In this document: one piece after another, positions 16,210 through 25,874 of the stretch | How positions within the stretch are numbered: the first letter of the stretch is position 1 | How the letters are laid out: each line of letters opens with the position of its first letter | Assembly: GCA_036652815.1 (NCBI GenBank) | Contig: JAVVVE010000008.1 | Location: 19,456 to 83,455 of the forward strand | Length of the DNA: 64,000 nucleotides | Reading direction: 5' to 3' | Source: SZUA-378 sp036652815 | GTDB taxonomy: Bacteria; Bacillota; Clostridia; Lachnospirales; Lachnospiraceae | Notes under the pieces: generated by a model | Database searches by the model: none | What the model was told of the DNA's origin: nothing | The model's input: the letters and a program-made list of their open reading frames with translations, nothing else | Made by a program: the position numbers and the translations under genes

Positions 16210-17688
16210 CTATTTTGGTTGATCTATATCATCCGGTCTTTCACTCAAAGTAATCTTAATGGTCTTCTCCTGCCATCCATTTGGACTGCCCTGTTTAATC
16301 GTCAATTCTACTTCTGTACCCGCTGCATAATATTGCAACATATTCTTAAGCGTTACCATATCATCTACAGAAGAGCCATCAAATTTAGTAATAATGTCTC
16401 CTGCTACCAGACCCGCCTTTTCTGCTCCGGTTCCTTTTGTTACTTCTGTAACGAGTACACCCTGTGGCATGCCATAAGCGGCTGCCACATCTGCAGGTAT
16501 CGGTTTCCCCACGATACCCAGATACCCGCTTTTATTCTCATCTACCTTCACTCTGGTAGTTTTCGTCATAAGGTCTTCTATAATCGGCTGTGCGGATGAG
16601 ATAGGTATCGCATAGCCCATACCCTCAACGATGCTGCCGCCTATTTTGTTGGAGTTGATCCCTATTACTTCCCCTTTCATATTCAAGAGGGCGCCACCCG
16701 AATTACCCGGATTAATCGCTGCATCTGTTTGGATCAAAGAGCCATCGCTTTCAGAACCAATCCCCGTATTCTCAGGGCTTTCAGACATGATATCCGAGAT
16801 AGAACGATTTACCGCACTGATAACACCGGTAGTAACCGATTGTCCATATCCCAGAGAATTACCGATGGCGATGGCCGGTTCTCCTACTTTAAGATTATCA
16901 GAATCTCCTAGCGTCGCAATCGCAATACTATTACGCGTCTTTGCGGATAGGGTATCAAACTGTACTGCTATAACAGCCAGATCCATGCCATTATTAGTTC
17001 CTTTAATCTGCGCTGTCGTCTCGGAACCATCGATAAACTGTACCTGTAATTCATTTGATTTCTCTACCACATGGTAATTGGTCGCAATGAGAAGTTCTTC
17101 TTCATTCTGTCCAATAATAATCCCGGAGCCGCCTGCCGTTTGTTCGCTTTGCACGGTCTGACCAAAGAAATCCTGCGTATCTGTAAAGAGATTGGTAATG
17201 GATACAACTGATGGCATCACATTATCTACAACTGCTGTTACATCTGTCACCACCGGTGTCGCTGCACCATCCGGTCTGTCTGTCTGTGGTATCTTAGCGA
17301 TGTTCTGATCGAAACTGCCCTTTGCTGTATCTCCTGTGGTACCTTCCGGTGCAGCCTCTTCCATATTCGTGGATGCAGTAATACTGTTTTTAGATTCTAT
17401 AAAATTATTAACTGCTCTGACTGCATAGAACGAGACCCCTGTAAAGAATCCAAATAGGATGCCCAGTGCAATACAGGCTGCCACCTTCTTCATGATCGGA
17501 TGGGCTTTCTTCGGCTTGTTATCCCGATTCGGTGGAATCGCAGATGAATACTGGGGCTGTGATAGCTTAGGTGCCTGCCCATAATCATTGGGGTAGATAT
17601 TGGTATATAAATCCCTGTAACCATTATTATTTTGGTTGTTATTTTGGTTGTTATTTGTGCTGTTTGGATACTCATTATCATTCATCAT
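16210..17688 (-). CDS. htrA: HtrA/DegP-type membrane serine protease with PDZ domain
   Basis: Envelope quality-control protease of 492 residues. The cytoplasmic N-terminus (about 1-60) is rich in Asn, Gln and Pro, followed by a basic stretch and one transmembrane helix (about 70-95). The trypsin-like domain has catalytic His in TNYHVVE, Asp in MDLAVI and Ser in NPGNSGGALL. A PDZ domain fills the C-terminus (YLGIVGK to the end). AAAGGAG lies 9 bases before the ATG at 17688; the longer reading would need a TTG. It is a single-gene unit ended by a hairpin. Confidence 0.93.
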   Translation of the reverse strand: MMNDNEYPNSTNNNQNNNQNNNGYRDLYTNIYPNDYGQAPKLSQPQYSSAIPPNRDNKPKKAHPIMKKVAACIALGILFGFFTGVSFYAVRAVNNFIESKNSITASTNMEEAAPEGTTGDTAKGSFDQNIAKIPQTDRPDGAATPVVTDVTAVVDNVMPSVVSITNLFTDTQDFFGQTVQSEQTAGGSGIIIGQNEEELLIATNYHVVEKSNELQVQFIDGSETTAQIKGTNNGMDLAVIAVQFDTLSAKTRNSIAIATLGDSDNLKVGEPAIAIGNSLGYGQSVTTGVISAVNRSISDIMSESPENTGIGSESDGSLIQTDAAINPGNSGGALLNMKGEVIGINSNKIGGSIVEGMGYAIPISSAQPIIEDLMTKTTRVKVDENKSGYLGIVGKPIPADVAAAYGMPQGVLVTEVTKGTGAEKAGLVAGDIITKFDGSSVDDMVTLKNMLQYYAAGTEVELTIKQGSPNGWQEKTIKITLSERPDDIDQPK

Positions 17689-17835
17689 AATATTCAACTC
17701 CTTTAACTTGTTTCAATGACTACTTTATTGATGTTATGTGCACAGTATAGTAACTAATTGTGTTTATTGTGTGATAGATTTATTTATTTTTTGTGTAGAA
17801 AATAAAAAGATATTCAATATTTTGAAATCTCTATC

Positions 17836-18765
17836 TCATCTATGCCAATAACCACGATTCATCGTACAGTGCAGAATGATCTGACGTGGCAATCTCTTAT
17901 AGTGGATGCCCAGCTGATAACCGAGGAGTTTAAACGCACTTCTCACATACAGCGATGGTATCAAGCGTCCCTTGCCATGCTCTCTTAGATAAGCTGTCGC
18001 CCGTCGAACCATCTTGATTCCCTCAGATTCCGATGGTACTTCCAGAAAGATATCCGGAAAATTAGCCTGCGATACTCCAATATCAAAATTGCGGTGGAAC
18101 TGCTGAAGATTGGTATAATTATGAGAATGAATCACTTCTGCCTTGGCTGCATAGGCGATTTTCTTGCCGGCTTTCACAACGCCTGCCGCAAATATCATGT
18201 CTTCATTAAAAATAGCATGTTTTACAAATCCGCCCAGTGCATCAAACTCATCTCTTCGATAAATCGCACATACGTTAGAGCAAAAATAGGTCTTAATACC
18301 CAATTGTTCCAGATCTTTTTTTGATTTAACAGAAGATTCCTCCGGATAATTATATTGTCTTGTAAATCGCTCCAGAATATCACAATCCTCTGCTGCGAGC
18401 TGCCTGCCATATGCTACTGCGACATCCTCTTGTTCCAGTGCTTGTACCAGTTCGGACACTAACCTCTCGTTCTTAGGCACTGCGTCCTGCGTCATGCAGA
18501 TAAAATAATCTGCTGTAGAATGTCTGATTCCGCGGTTACGTGTCTTTCCATGATCAAATTCACGTTTTGAGTAATGATATACTGCTATATTATGATATTG
18601 CGCCGTAAAATTAGTTCCGTAAATAAGTTGATGATAATAAGCCTCTTCGGTATTCATTATAATAATGCGATTAATCGGATAGCTTTGTTTTTGTAGCATC
18701 TCAATTAATTGAAAGAAACGTTTATCCGGCTGATACGTTGGAATAATAACATCCACTGTTTTCAT
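17836..18765 (-). CDS. Family 2 glycosyltransferase (rhamnosyltransferase-like)
   Basis: GT-A glycosyltransferase of 309 residues with no membrane helix. N-terminal VDVIIPTYQPDKRF is the nucleotide-binding strand, REFDHGKTRNRG is a motif common in dTDP-rhamnosyltransferases, and CMTQDAVP holds the metal-binding Asp region. It is separated from the LCP gene by a terminator, so it is its own unit. A role in the rhamnose-type wall polysaccharide made by the neighbouring locus is likely but inferred. Confidence 0.83.
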   Translation of the reverse strand: MKTVDVIIPTYQPDKRFFQLIEMLQKQSYPINRIIIMNTEEAYYHQLIYGTNFTAQYHNIAVYHYSKREFDHGKTRNRGIRHSTADYFICMTQDAVPKNERLVSELVQALEQEDVAVAYGRQLAAEDCDILERFTRQYNYPEESSVKSKKDLEQLGIKTYFCSNVCAIYRRDEFDALGGFVKHAIFNEDMIFAAGVVKAGKKIAYAAKAEVIHSHNYTNLQQFHRNFDIGVSQANFPDIFLEVPSESEGIKMVRRATAYLREHGKGRLIPSLYVRSAFKLLGYQLGIHYKRLPRQIILHCTMNRGYWHR

Positions 18766-18788
18766 GTAATCACTTCTACCCCTCTAAT

Positions 18789-18819
18789 AAAAAAGGGCCT
18801 TATCAATTCCGGCCCCTTT
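18789..18819 (-). terminator. Intrinsic terminator after the LCP gene
   Basis: On the minus strand the GC-rich arms AAAGGGGCC and GGCCCTTT flank a loop of about 11 bases and end in TTTTTT. It ends the wbaP-LCP transcript. Confidence 0.75.
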
Positions 18820-18885
18820 CTATCTTTTTCTAACTATGATAACTATTTTTATTTGCTTTATTTTATTTGCTTTATTCTAGTTGAA

Positions 18886-20148
18886 TTATTCTACTACTAC
18901 CGGTACTTCTTCCGGTGCGGGTTCTGCCGGTGCCGGTTCTGCCGGTGTTTCAACTGCCTTTGCTCCGCCATCTTCTACACTACCGGCTTCTAACAAACCG
19001 AGGTTCTCTTCTTTGTCTGCTTTTTTGCTTGGCTTCTTGCTGGCACCTGCTGTATCGCTCGCTACCTGTGCACTGTATTCTTTCACTGCATCCGATACCG
19101 TATAAGCTTCTTCTGTAAATAAGAATTCATGGAGTAATACTACATTTTGTTCCAATGTCTGTGGAATAACGCAGCTTCCCTTACCGGATACATTGCCGGT
19201 ACCTCTATTACTGGTAAATGGAAATCCTGTATTCTCTCCCACATTATATTGTGCGATGTTTCCTAATAGAGATAGGATCTCATCTAAGTCCAAAGATGTG
19301 GACACTTGTGGAAATACCTTATTTGCAATACTATCCAGTGTTGATGCTTTGGCTTTCTTAGCTTTCTCTGCTACTGCCATCAGCACTTCTCTTTGACGCT
19401 CTGCACGTTTAAAATCATCACCCTTGGTATAACGAATCCTACAATATGCTGTCGCCTGCATACCATCCAGTAACTGTAATCCGGTTGATTTTACCGGTTT
19501 ATAATCATAATTAAGATCCTCTGCAATACAACTCTGATAATTATTCAGATGGCTAATCTCTGCTTCGTCTACGTCTATCTCGACTCCGCCCAATTCATTA
19601 ATCGTATCTACCAGTCCCTTAAATCCTACCGTAACATAATCTGTGATATTCAAATCAAGATTCATATTTAACATGGTAATCGCCTGCTTCGGACCGCCTT
19701 TTGCATAAGCTGCGTTACATTTATTGTAAGAGTCATTGCCTAGATTCAGGTACGTATCACGATATACCGATACTAATTTGACATCATGCGTCTTCTCATT
19801 AATAGAAGCAATCATAACTGTATCCGTACGAGTGCCCTTACCCAATGCCCCATTTCTTGCATCTACACCGAATAATGCGATATTGCGATATCCTTCCATC
19901 GCCTTACTTTCCTCGACTTTTGCATTAATACCGACTTCTTCTTCATCAATGGTCACTTTGTCAATTTTACCTGTTTTCAGCACACCATATAATACCACTA
20001 ACATAATCAGCAGTATAAATATCTCTACTACAAATAATATAATTCTTTTTCTTTTCTTTTTAGCCTTTGTTTTTGCATTCATCTGCTGTTTTTCTGGTTT
20101 CATTCTCTCATTATCCTCCCTTGAGGAACCTTTTTTACTCGTTGCCAT
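18886..20148 (-). CDS. LytR-CpsA-Psr (LCP) family wall-polymer ligase
   Basis: LCP protein of 420 residues that moves undecaprenyl-linked glycopolymers onto peptidoglycan outside the membrane. A charged cytoplasmic tail is followed by one transmembrane helix (IILFVVEIFILLIMLVV). The LCP domain has RTDTVMIASI, VSVYRDTYL, INELGGVEIDVD and the RIRYTKGDDFKRAERQREVL block with the conserved Arg/Asp residues. The C-terminal 40 residues are low-complexity Pro/Ala/Glu. I chose the ATG at 20148 because AGGAG lies 10 bases upstream. It is coupled to the priming transferase (16-base gap). Confidence 0.92.
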   Translation of the reverse strand: MATSKKGSSREDNERMKPEKQQMNAKTKAKKKRKRIILFVVEIFILLIMLVVLYGVLKTGKIDKVTIDEEEVGINAKVEESKAMEGYRNIALFGVDARNGALGKGTRTDTVMIASINEKTHDVKLVSVYRDTYLNLGNDSYNKCNAAYAKGGPKQAITMLNMNLDLNITDYVTVGFKGLVDTINELGGVEIDVDEAEISHLNNYQSCIAEDLNYDYKPVKSTGLQLLDGMQATAYCRIRYTKGDDFKRAERQREVLMAVAEKAKKAKASTLDSIANKVFPQVSTSLDLDEILSLLGNIAQYNVGENTGFPFTSNRGTGNVSGKGSCVIPQTLEQNVVLLHEFLFTEEAYTVSDAVKEYSAQVASDTAGASKKPSKKADKEENLGLLEAGSVEDGGAKAVETPAEPAPAEPAPEEVPVVVE

Positions 20149-20164
20149 ATCTATATCTTCTCCT

Positions 20165-21583
20165 TTAGTAAGCATTTTTATTAATAAATCCTTTAAAAAT
20201 GGTTAAAAACAATATTTTAATATCAAGCTCCATCGTCCAATTCTCGATATAATATAAATCATACTCGATACGCTTCCGAATCGAAGTATCGCCTCTGTAG
20301 CCATTTACCTGTGCCCACCCTGTGAGTCCGGGTCTAACCTGATGCTTAATCATATAACGTGGAATCTCTTCTCTAAATTTTTCAACAAACATGGGCCGTT
20401 CCGGTCTCGGGCCAACCAGACTCATATCTCCACGTAAGATATTAAACAGTTGCGGTAATTCATCTATGCTTGTCTTTCGCATAAATTTCCCAACCTTTGT
20501 AACACGTGGGTCATCTCTGACTGTCCATGCTTTCTGCTCCGTGGTCTGTGGTTGTTCTTCCATACTGCGAAACTTATACATCCAAAAGTTCTGATTATGC
20601 AATCCAACCCGCTCCTGCTTATAGATAATCGAACCCGGACTCGTTATCTTCACAGCAATCGCTGCCAACAGCATAATCGGAGAAGATAGAACAATCCCAA
20701 CAATAGAACCTACTATATCAATAATTCGTTTGAAAATCAAGTTCAATGTATTCGTAAGTGGTACATGCCTTATATTAATAACCGGTAATCCTAAGAGATC
20801 TTCCATATATGGATTACTCGGAATCACACTATTATAATCCGGTATGAACTTTGTATGCACTCCGGATTTCTCACATAAACCAACAATCTCCTCCAATCTT
20901 CCATAATCTTCCAACGCAAGTGTAATGGCAATCTCATCTAATGCACTGTCCGGTAAAATAATGGGCAGATTGTCAATCTTACCAAGAACCTTAACTCCCT
21001 TATACATAGTACCTCGAGGAACCTTATCATCCAAAATACCTCTGATCACATACCCCCATTGTGGATTATTGTGAATGCGTGTCATATATTCTTCTGCCGC
21101 TCTGGAATAACCAACCAGCAGGATATATTTCACATTATAACCCTGCTTACGCATGAAACGAAGACATATATGGATTACATTCCGTACAATCGTCGCCAAG
21201 GCTATATTACATAGGTAGAAGATGAAGATCATCCAACGGGAAAAATTGGGTTGTTGAATAATGTACAAAATACCAATAAATAATACAAATCCAACTGTAT
21301 TGGCCTTTAAAATATTATAAAATTCTATTTTACGGCCCGCTGCACGCTTTGGTGTGTAGAGATGAAAAATATAATAGAGAAGTACATAACCCGGCACAAT
21401 TACATAAATCGCCAAGAAATAAACTTCTCGTGGGAGAACGCCCGTTCCCGCTTCCATAGGGAAAAGACCTGTCTCGAACTTGATATACCAAGCCAATATA
21501 TAAGCTACCGCTGCTACAGCTCCGTCTATAAGCAAATGTAATCTATTAAAATATTTTTGGTTATCTTTTATCAAAGCAATCAC
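20165..21583 (-). CDS. Undecaprenyl-phosphate sugar-1-phosphate transferase (WbaP/WcaJ type)
   Basis: Priming transferase of 472 residues that loads the first sugar phosphate on undecaprenyl phosphate. Four to five N-terminal membrane helices are followed by a Rossmann-like cytoplasmic domain (ILLVGYSRAAEEYMTRI). After a further membrane segment comes the catalytic bacterial sugar transferase domain with KQERVGLHNQ, FRSM, RVTKVGKFMRKTSIDELPQL and the LVGPRPERP motif. It is immediately followed by the LCP ligase, so the first and last steps of wall-polymer assembly are co-transcribed. Confidence 0.93.
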   Translation of the reverse strand: MIALIKDNQKYFNRLHLLIDGAVAAVAYILAWYIKFETGLFPMEAGTGVLPREVYFLAIYVIVPGYVLLYYIFHLYTPKRAAGRKIEFYNILKANTVGFVLFIGILYIIQQPNFSRWMIFIFYLCNIALATIVRNVIHICLRFMRKQGYNVKYILLVGYSRAAEEYMTRIHNNPQWGYVIRGILDDKVPRGTMYKGVKVLGKIDNLPIILPDSALDEIAITLALEDYGRLEEIVGLCEKSGVHTKFIPDYNSVIPSNPYMEDLLGLPVINIRHVPLTNTLNLIFKRIIDIVGSIVGIVLSSPIMLLAAIAVKITSPGSIIYKQERVGLHNQNFWMYKFRSMEEQPQTTEQKAWTVRDDPRVTKVGKFMRKTSIDELPQLFNILRGDMSLVGPRPERPMFVEKFREEIPRYMIKHQVRPGLTGWAQVNGYRGDTSIRKRIEYDLYYIENWTMELDIKILFLTIFKGFINKNAY

Positions 21584-21608
21584 CTATTCTTTGCATACAC
21601 ACAATGAT

Positions 21609-21637
21609 ATACTACAATATTATGTCAAAAAGTACAA
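21609..21637 (-). promoter_or_regulatory. Possible promoter for wbaP-LCP
   Basis: TTGTAC (21637-21632), 17 bases, TAGTAT (21614-21609) on the minus strand, in an AT-rich 81-base gap. A TTGACA also lies inside the spacer without a good -10. Confidence 0.35.
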
Positions 21638-21664
21638 CTTAAAATTTTCTTAACTTGAAGACAG

Positions 21665-22642
21665 TTAGCTGTACAGTCTTTTGACCATGTTAATCCATAA
21701 CTCCCACTGAATCTTCGCATAATGACATAAATGAGTCATATGAAATGGTACTTTATGCCTTTTTGCTTCTTCCGTCATGCAAAAAGAAAGTCCCTTTTGC
21801 AGTCCCTGCAGGTAAATAGAGCCGAGTCCTTTGTGAAAAAAAAATGCTGTTTTGATTCCATATCCCAGCAAAAGAAAGGGCAGGTTCAATATAATCTGTA
21901 GCATCGGCATATTCTTATAGATTACATAAATACTATTTTTTGAAGAAAGTTTCGTTTTGAATTCATTATAAGCAGAACCGCTAAAGCCACTGCCGGCATG
22001 CAATACTTTTGCATTTGGCTCAAATCTATTCTGATAACCATAGATTCTCGCACGGTATCCCATATCCATATCTTCTAAATATGCAAAATGATGTTCATCA
22101 AATAAGCCTATCTCATGGAATACTTTTCTTCTATAGATAGCAGCACCTCCACAAGCGGCAAAGATACGCTCACGCTTGACATACGTGGAAGCTGCTTTTC
22201 CTTTCCCCCTTGCATATGCCCAACCAAGTGCACAATAAGAATCTCCTGCACCATCCAGGATATCAGGTTGTTTCATCAACAGCATCTTGGCAGCGACTGA
22301 GAAAACCCGGTCAGTCGTATCTGCATCAAGTGCCTGTTCCAACGCTTCTACAAATTGTGGATACACACGGGTATCATTATTCAACAAGATGACATAGGGG
22401 GTTGTCGCTGCCAATATCCCCTCATTCACTGCTTTGCAAAAGCCACAATTATGTGGAAAAGCCAGGATAGTCACTTGCGGATACTGCTTTTGTACATATT
22501 CTCTACTGCCATCTGTAGAACCATTATCTACCACAATGACACAAAAATCTGAACTCGATTGCTGATACAGTGCATATAAACAGTCTTCTATATATAACAT
22601 CCCGTTATAATTTGGAATAACAACCGTTGTTTTATTTGGCAT
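21665..22642 (-). CDS. Family 2 glycosyltransferase
   Basis: GT-A enzyme of 325 residues. TTVVIPNYNG and VVDNGSTDGSREY form the nucleotide site, LLNNDTR is the metal-binding DXD-like motif, and YLEDMDMGYRARIYG the acceptor-side block. The C-terminal part is basic and amphipathic (about 250-325), consistent with membrane association. The pattern resembles dTDP-rhamnose-type transferases. It lies in the polysaccharide operon, 24 bases after the next upstream GT. Confidence 0.87.
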   Translation of the reverse strand: MPNKTTVVIPNYNGMLYIEDCLYALYQQSSSDFCVIVVDNGSTDGSREYVQKQYPQVTILAFPHNCGFCKAVNEGILAATTPYVILLNNDTRVYPQFVEALEQALDADTTDRVFSVAAKMLLMKQPDILDGAGDSYCALGWAYARGKGKAASTYVKRERIFAACGGAAIYRRKVFHEIGLFDEHHFAYLEDMDMGYRARIYGYQNRFEPNAKVLHAGSGFSGSAYNEFKTKLSSKNSIYVIYKNMPMLQIILNLPFLLLGYGIKTAFFFHKGLGSIYLQGLQKGLSFCMTEEAKRHKVPFHMTHLCHYAKIQWELWINMVKRLYS

Positions 22643-22666
22643 ATCGTTCCTCGTGTTTCCTCGCTA

Positions 22667-24046
22667 TCAGTTATTCTTGGCAAGCCTTGGGTCAAATAAA
22701 ATCAAATATCCCTGAGCACGCACCTTTTCACAAAAAGATAAGCTAATCTGACGAATCTGCTTCTCTACCGGTTCTTCATCCTTATTTTCTTTGTGAGGCT
22801 TGTCTTTTACACGGTCAAGCTGCTCTAGCGCTGCACGATACATGGCTTGCAGTTCCTTACGAACCTGCATATTACGAATATCGGTCGCCTCCACGTCCTG
22901 TTGTAAGGTGGCGCGGTGCATATAACCACTGAACTTGGTAGATAAGCCATCATAGATCCCAATGCCACTTGTATCCATGGCTCCTGTGATTATCCTGCCA
23001 TGAGATAGCACCGGGCCACCTACTACGCCGATTTCACTACGATTATCAAAAATACTGCCGGCATCTGACTGTGATTGCCAACCGGCATGTTTGGTCTGAT
23101 ATTCCAGTCGATAGAATCCCAAATGGCTCGTATGCGTTACCTCTGCAAGCCATCCCTGCCTATTCACAAAATCCTGTACCGCTTTGCGTCCGGCCTCATA
23201 GGCGTATCTCTTACTCATAGGATTCTCAGCCGTTGATCCTTCATGGCATCTCCAATGATAGAGAATCTTTGGAATATGGATCATAGTCTCTCCTGACTGT
23301 AAGAGTCTTGCCGTTAAACGTAAGAATAAATCATAATCCTGTGCACCATCATATTCAGGTCTGAGTCTTAATTCCCGCATGTCTTCTGCTCGTATCAGAC
23401 TAAAATGGCAGATATAATTGTTGGTCAATATTAAATCCAGATTAAAGTTTTCCTTATAATTTGCTTCAAAATAAGAGGTTTGCTCTGCATTCACCTTATC
23501 TTCATCGCTATAGATGAGGGGTGGGGTTTTTCCATCCTCCAGACATCTGGCTACTTCATATAATGCATTGGGTGTAATCGTATCATCATGATCCAGTAAC
23601 CCTATATAATCCCCCGTTGAGAACTCCAACGCCCGATTCGTATTTCGTGAGATCCCTGCATTCTCCTGAAGATGATGATAATGAATCCTCGAATCGGTAT
23701 AGGTATGTACCACTTCTGCTACCACATCAGAATCACTGGCATCTGCTAATATCAGCTCCCAATTGGCATATGTTTGTGAGCAAACAGACTCTATCATCTG
23801 CCTTAAGTACTTGGGCTTGGTCTCATAAACAGGTACCAGAATACTAAACTTATATTCTATCGACCATGAATAGGCTCTTTGCTGTTCTAATTCCTTTGCA
23901 CTAAGCTCTTGTGGAACATAAGCATCCAGTGGATTCTTCTGTAAGCGTTCCACCGCCGTAAACAGAGTCTGTGATATCCCATTTTTTTTACAATAATGAA
24001 AGGCTTTTTTTAAATTACTGCCTGATAACTTGCGTAGCATACTCAT
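22667..24046 (-). CDS. Family 2 glycosyltransferase with a shortened second domain
   Basis: 459 residues. The first GT-A domain is complete (FSILVPVYETKPKYL, ADASDSDVV, LLDHDDTITP, IYSDEDK). The C-terminal part (about 320-420) keeps only a worn copy of a second GT domain: IGVVGGPVLSHGRIITGA matches the VGAVGAKLYYADKTIQHAG segment of the neighbouring 674-residue GT, but the start of that domain is missing. It therefore looks like a reduced relative of the two-domain GTs upstream. Confidence 0.85.
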   Translation of the reverse strand: MSMLRKLSGSNLKKAFHYCKKNGISQTLFTAVERLQKNPLDAYVPQELSAKELEQQRAYSWSIEYKFSILVPVYETKPKYLRQMIESVCSQTYANWELILADASDSDVVAEVVHTYTDSRIHYHHLQENAGISRNTNRALEFSTGDYIGLLDHDDTITPNALYEVARCLEDGKTPPLIYSDEDKVNAEQTSYFEANYKENFNLDLILTNNYICHFSLIRAEDMRELRLRPEYDGAQDYDLFLRLTARLLQSGETMIHIPKILYHWRCHEGSTAENPMSKRYAYEAGRKAVQDFVNRQGWLAEVTHTSHLGFYRLEYQTKHAGWQSQSDAGSIFDNRSEIGVVGGPVLSHGRIITGAMDTSGIGIYDGLSTKFSGYMHRATLQQDVEATDIRNMQVRKELQAMYRAALEQLDRVKDKPHKENKDEEPVEKQIRQISLSFCEKVRAQGYLILFDPRLAKNN

Positions 24047-24058
24047 ACGGACTCCTAC

Positions 24059-25780
24059 TTATAGATTATTCTTTAATTCATGCGTTAAGATATCTACCCT
24101 ATTCTGTGCATCTGCAAGGCTCGTTCCTTTTACACCCATATAAAATTTAATCTTGGGTTCTGTTCCGGAAGGACGTGCACAACACCAGGAATCATTGGTC
24201 AAATCAAAATACAGTACGTTGGACTGTGGCAGTTTGGTCTCTGTCACTGCACCGGTCTGTAGATTTTTAATCTTCCCGCTCTCATAATCACGGATTTGCA
24301 ATACTTGCAATTCGCCAAAAGAAGCCGGTGGATTCTTACGTAGTTTATCCATAATGGCATCTATTTGTTTGGAACCATCTATCCCCTTTAATGTAATGGT
24401 ATAGAGGTCTTCCTTATAATAACCGTATTTCTCATAGAGATGAAGCATCGCATCCCATAACGTGATCCCTTGTTGTTTACAGAAAGATGCCACCTCGCAT
24501 AGACACATAACAGCAACGACTGCATCCTTATCTCTCGCATGGGTACCGGCTAAGCAGCCATAGCTTTCTTCCAGACCAAAGACATAATTATGACTCCCTG
24601 TCTGTTCAAATAATTTAATCTGCTCTCCTATAAACTTAAATCCGGTTAATACCTCAACCACATCAACATCATATTCCGCTGCCATTGGCTCTGCCAGATT
24701 GGTCGTGACTATCGTCTTCACAAGTGCCGGATGTTCCGGCATCGTCTTATTTAATCTGCGTTCCCTCATAATATATTCTGCGATAAGCATGCCTGACATA
24801 TTACCGGTAAATGGTATATATTCATTGCTCTTGGTATCTAATGCATAGACTCCCAATCTGTCGGCATCAGGATCCGTTGCCAATACGATATCTGCATTTT
24901 TCTCTCGTGCTAATTGCAATGCGAGTGTAAAAGCCTTGGGGTCTTCCGGATTAGGATAATCAAGTGTCGTAAACTCAGGATCGGGAAGTTCCTGCTCCGG
25001 TACTACATACACATGTTGAAATCCAAGCTCTGACAAGATCCGTCTGACCGGAAGATTGCCTGTTCCATGAAATGGAGTATATACAATCTTAATCTGATCA
25101 GCTACAGCTTTTATCATCTCCGGATGTATAATCTGTTTCTTTAATTCAACCATATAGGCATCATCAATATCCTTGCCTATCATCTGATAAAGGCCTGCTT
25201 TCACAGCATCATCCTTATCCATCGTCTTGACTGTATGATAATCCGTCACCTGATTAACTTCTGTTATGACCTCTTTATCTCTTGGTGCCGCAATCTGTGC
25301 GCCATCCTCCCAATATACCTTATATCCGTTGTACTCCGGTGGATTATGACTGGCTGTTACCACAATACCGGAGATACACCCCAGAGTACGTACCGCAAAG
25401 GATAGTTCAGGCGTTGGTCTCAAAGAGTCAAATACATATGCTTTAATTCCATTGGCTGCCATGCACAGCCCTGCTTCTTCTGCAAATTCCGGTGATAAAT
25501 TTCTGGAATCATATGCAATCGCGATCCCTTTCTTCTGTCCACCTTGTTTTATAATATAATTGGCTAAACCCTGAGAAGCTTTTCTAACTGTATATAGATT
25601 CATACGGTTGGTTCCCGCTCCAATAATACCGCGTAATCCACCTGTTCCAAATTCAAGCTCTTTATAGAATCTATCTTCTATCTCCTCCGTATGACTTTTA
25701 ATAGCCAGCAATTCGTCTTTTGTCGCTTGGTCAAAGTAAGAATCTTCTAACCAGTATTCATATTGTTCCATATAACTCAT
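24059..25780 (-). CDS. pgm: Alpha-phosphoglucomutase / phosphomannomutase
   Basis: Phosphohexomutase of 573 residues, the PgcA-type length in Firmicutes. The phospho-Ser loop is VVTASHNPPEYNGYK, the metal loop DPDADRLGV, the sugar-binding loop GLEESYG and the phosphate-binding loop RPSGTEPKIKFY. It makes glucose-1-phosphate, the substrate of RfbA (same locus) and of UDP- and CDP-glucose synthesis. AGGAGG is upstream of the ATG and it has a candidate internal promoter. Confidence 0.93.
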   Translation of the reverse strand: MSYMEQYEYWLEDSYFDQATKDELLAIKSHTEEIEDRFYKELEFGTGGLRGIIGAGTNRMNLYTVRKASQGLANYIIKQGGQKKGIAIAYDSRNLSPEFAEEAGLCMAANGIKAYVFDSLRPTPELSFAVRTLGCISGIVVTASHNPPEYNGYKVYWEDGAQIAAPRDKEVITEVNQVTDYHTVKTMDKDDAVKAGLYQMIGKDIDDAYMVELKKQIIHPEMIKAVADQIKIVYTPFHGTGNLPVRRILSELGFQHVYVVPEQELPDPEFTTLDYPNPEDPKAFTLALQLAREKNADIVLATDPDADRLGVYALDTKSNEYIPFTGNMSGMLIAEYIMRERRLNKTMPEHPALVKTIVTTNLAEPMAAEYDVDVVEVLTGFKFIGEQIKLFEQTGSHNYVFGLEESYGCLAGTHARDKDAVVAVMCLCEVASFCKQQGITLWDAMLHLYEKYGYYKEDLYTITLKGIDGSKQIDAIMDKLRKNPPASFGELQVLQIRDYESGKIKNLQTGAVTETKLPQSNVLYFDLTNDSWCCARPSGTEPKIKFYMGVKGTSLADAQNRVDILTHELKNNL

Positions 25781-25827
25781 AGTGTACCCTCCTCTATAAA
25801 AATAATTACATAATAAAGTTACTGAAA

Positions 25828-25836
25828 ATTATAGCA
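25828..25836 (-). promoter_or_regulatory. Extended -10 promoter candidate before pgm
   Basis: TGCTATAAT (minus strand) is an extended -10 in the 94-base AT-rich gap upstream of pgm, with no good -35. It could supply extra pgm transcription inside the operon. Confidence 0.45.
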
Positions 25837-25874
25837 TAAAAATAGGTAAAAAGGAACTATCGCTTTCCTAATTC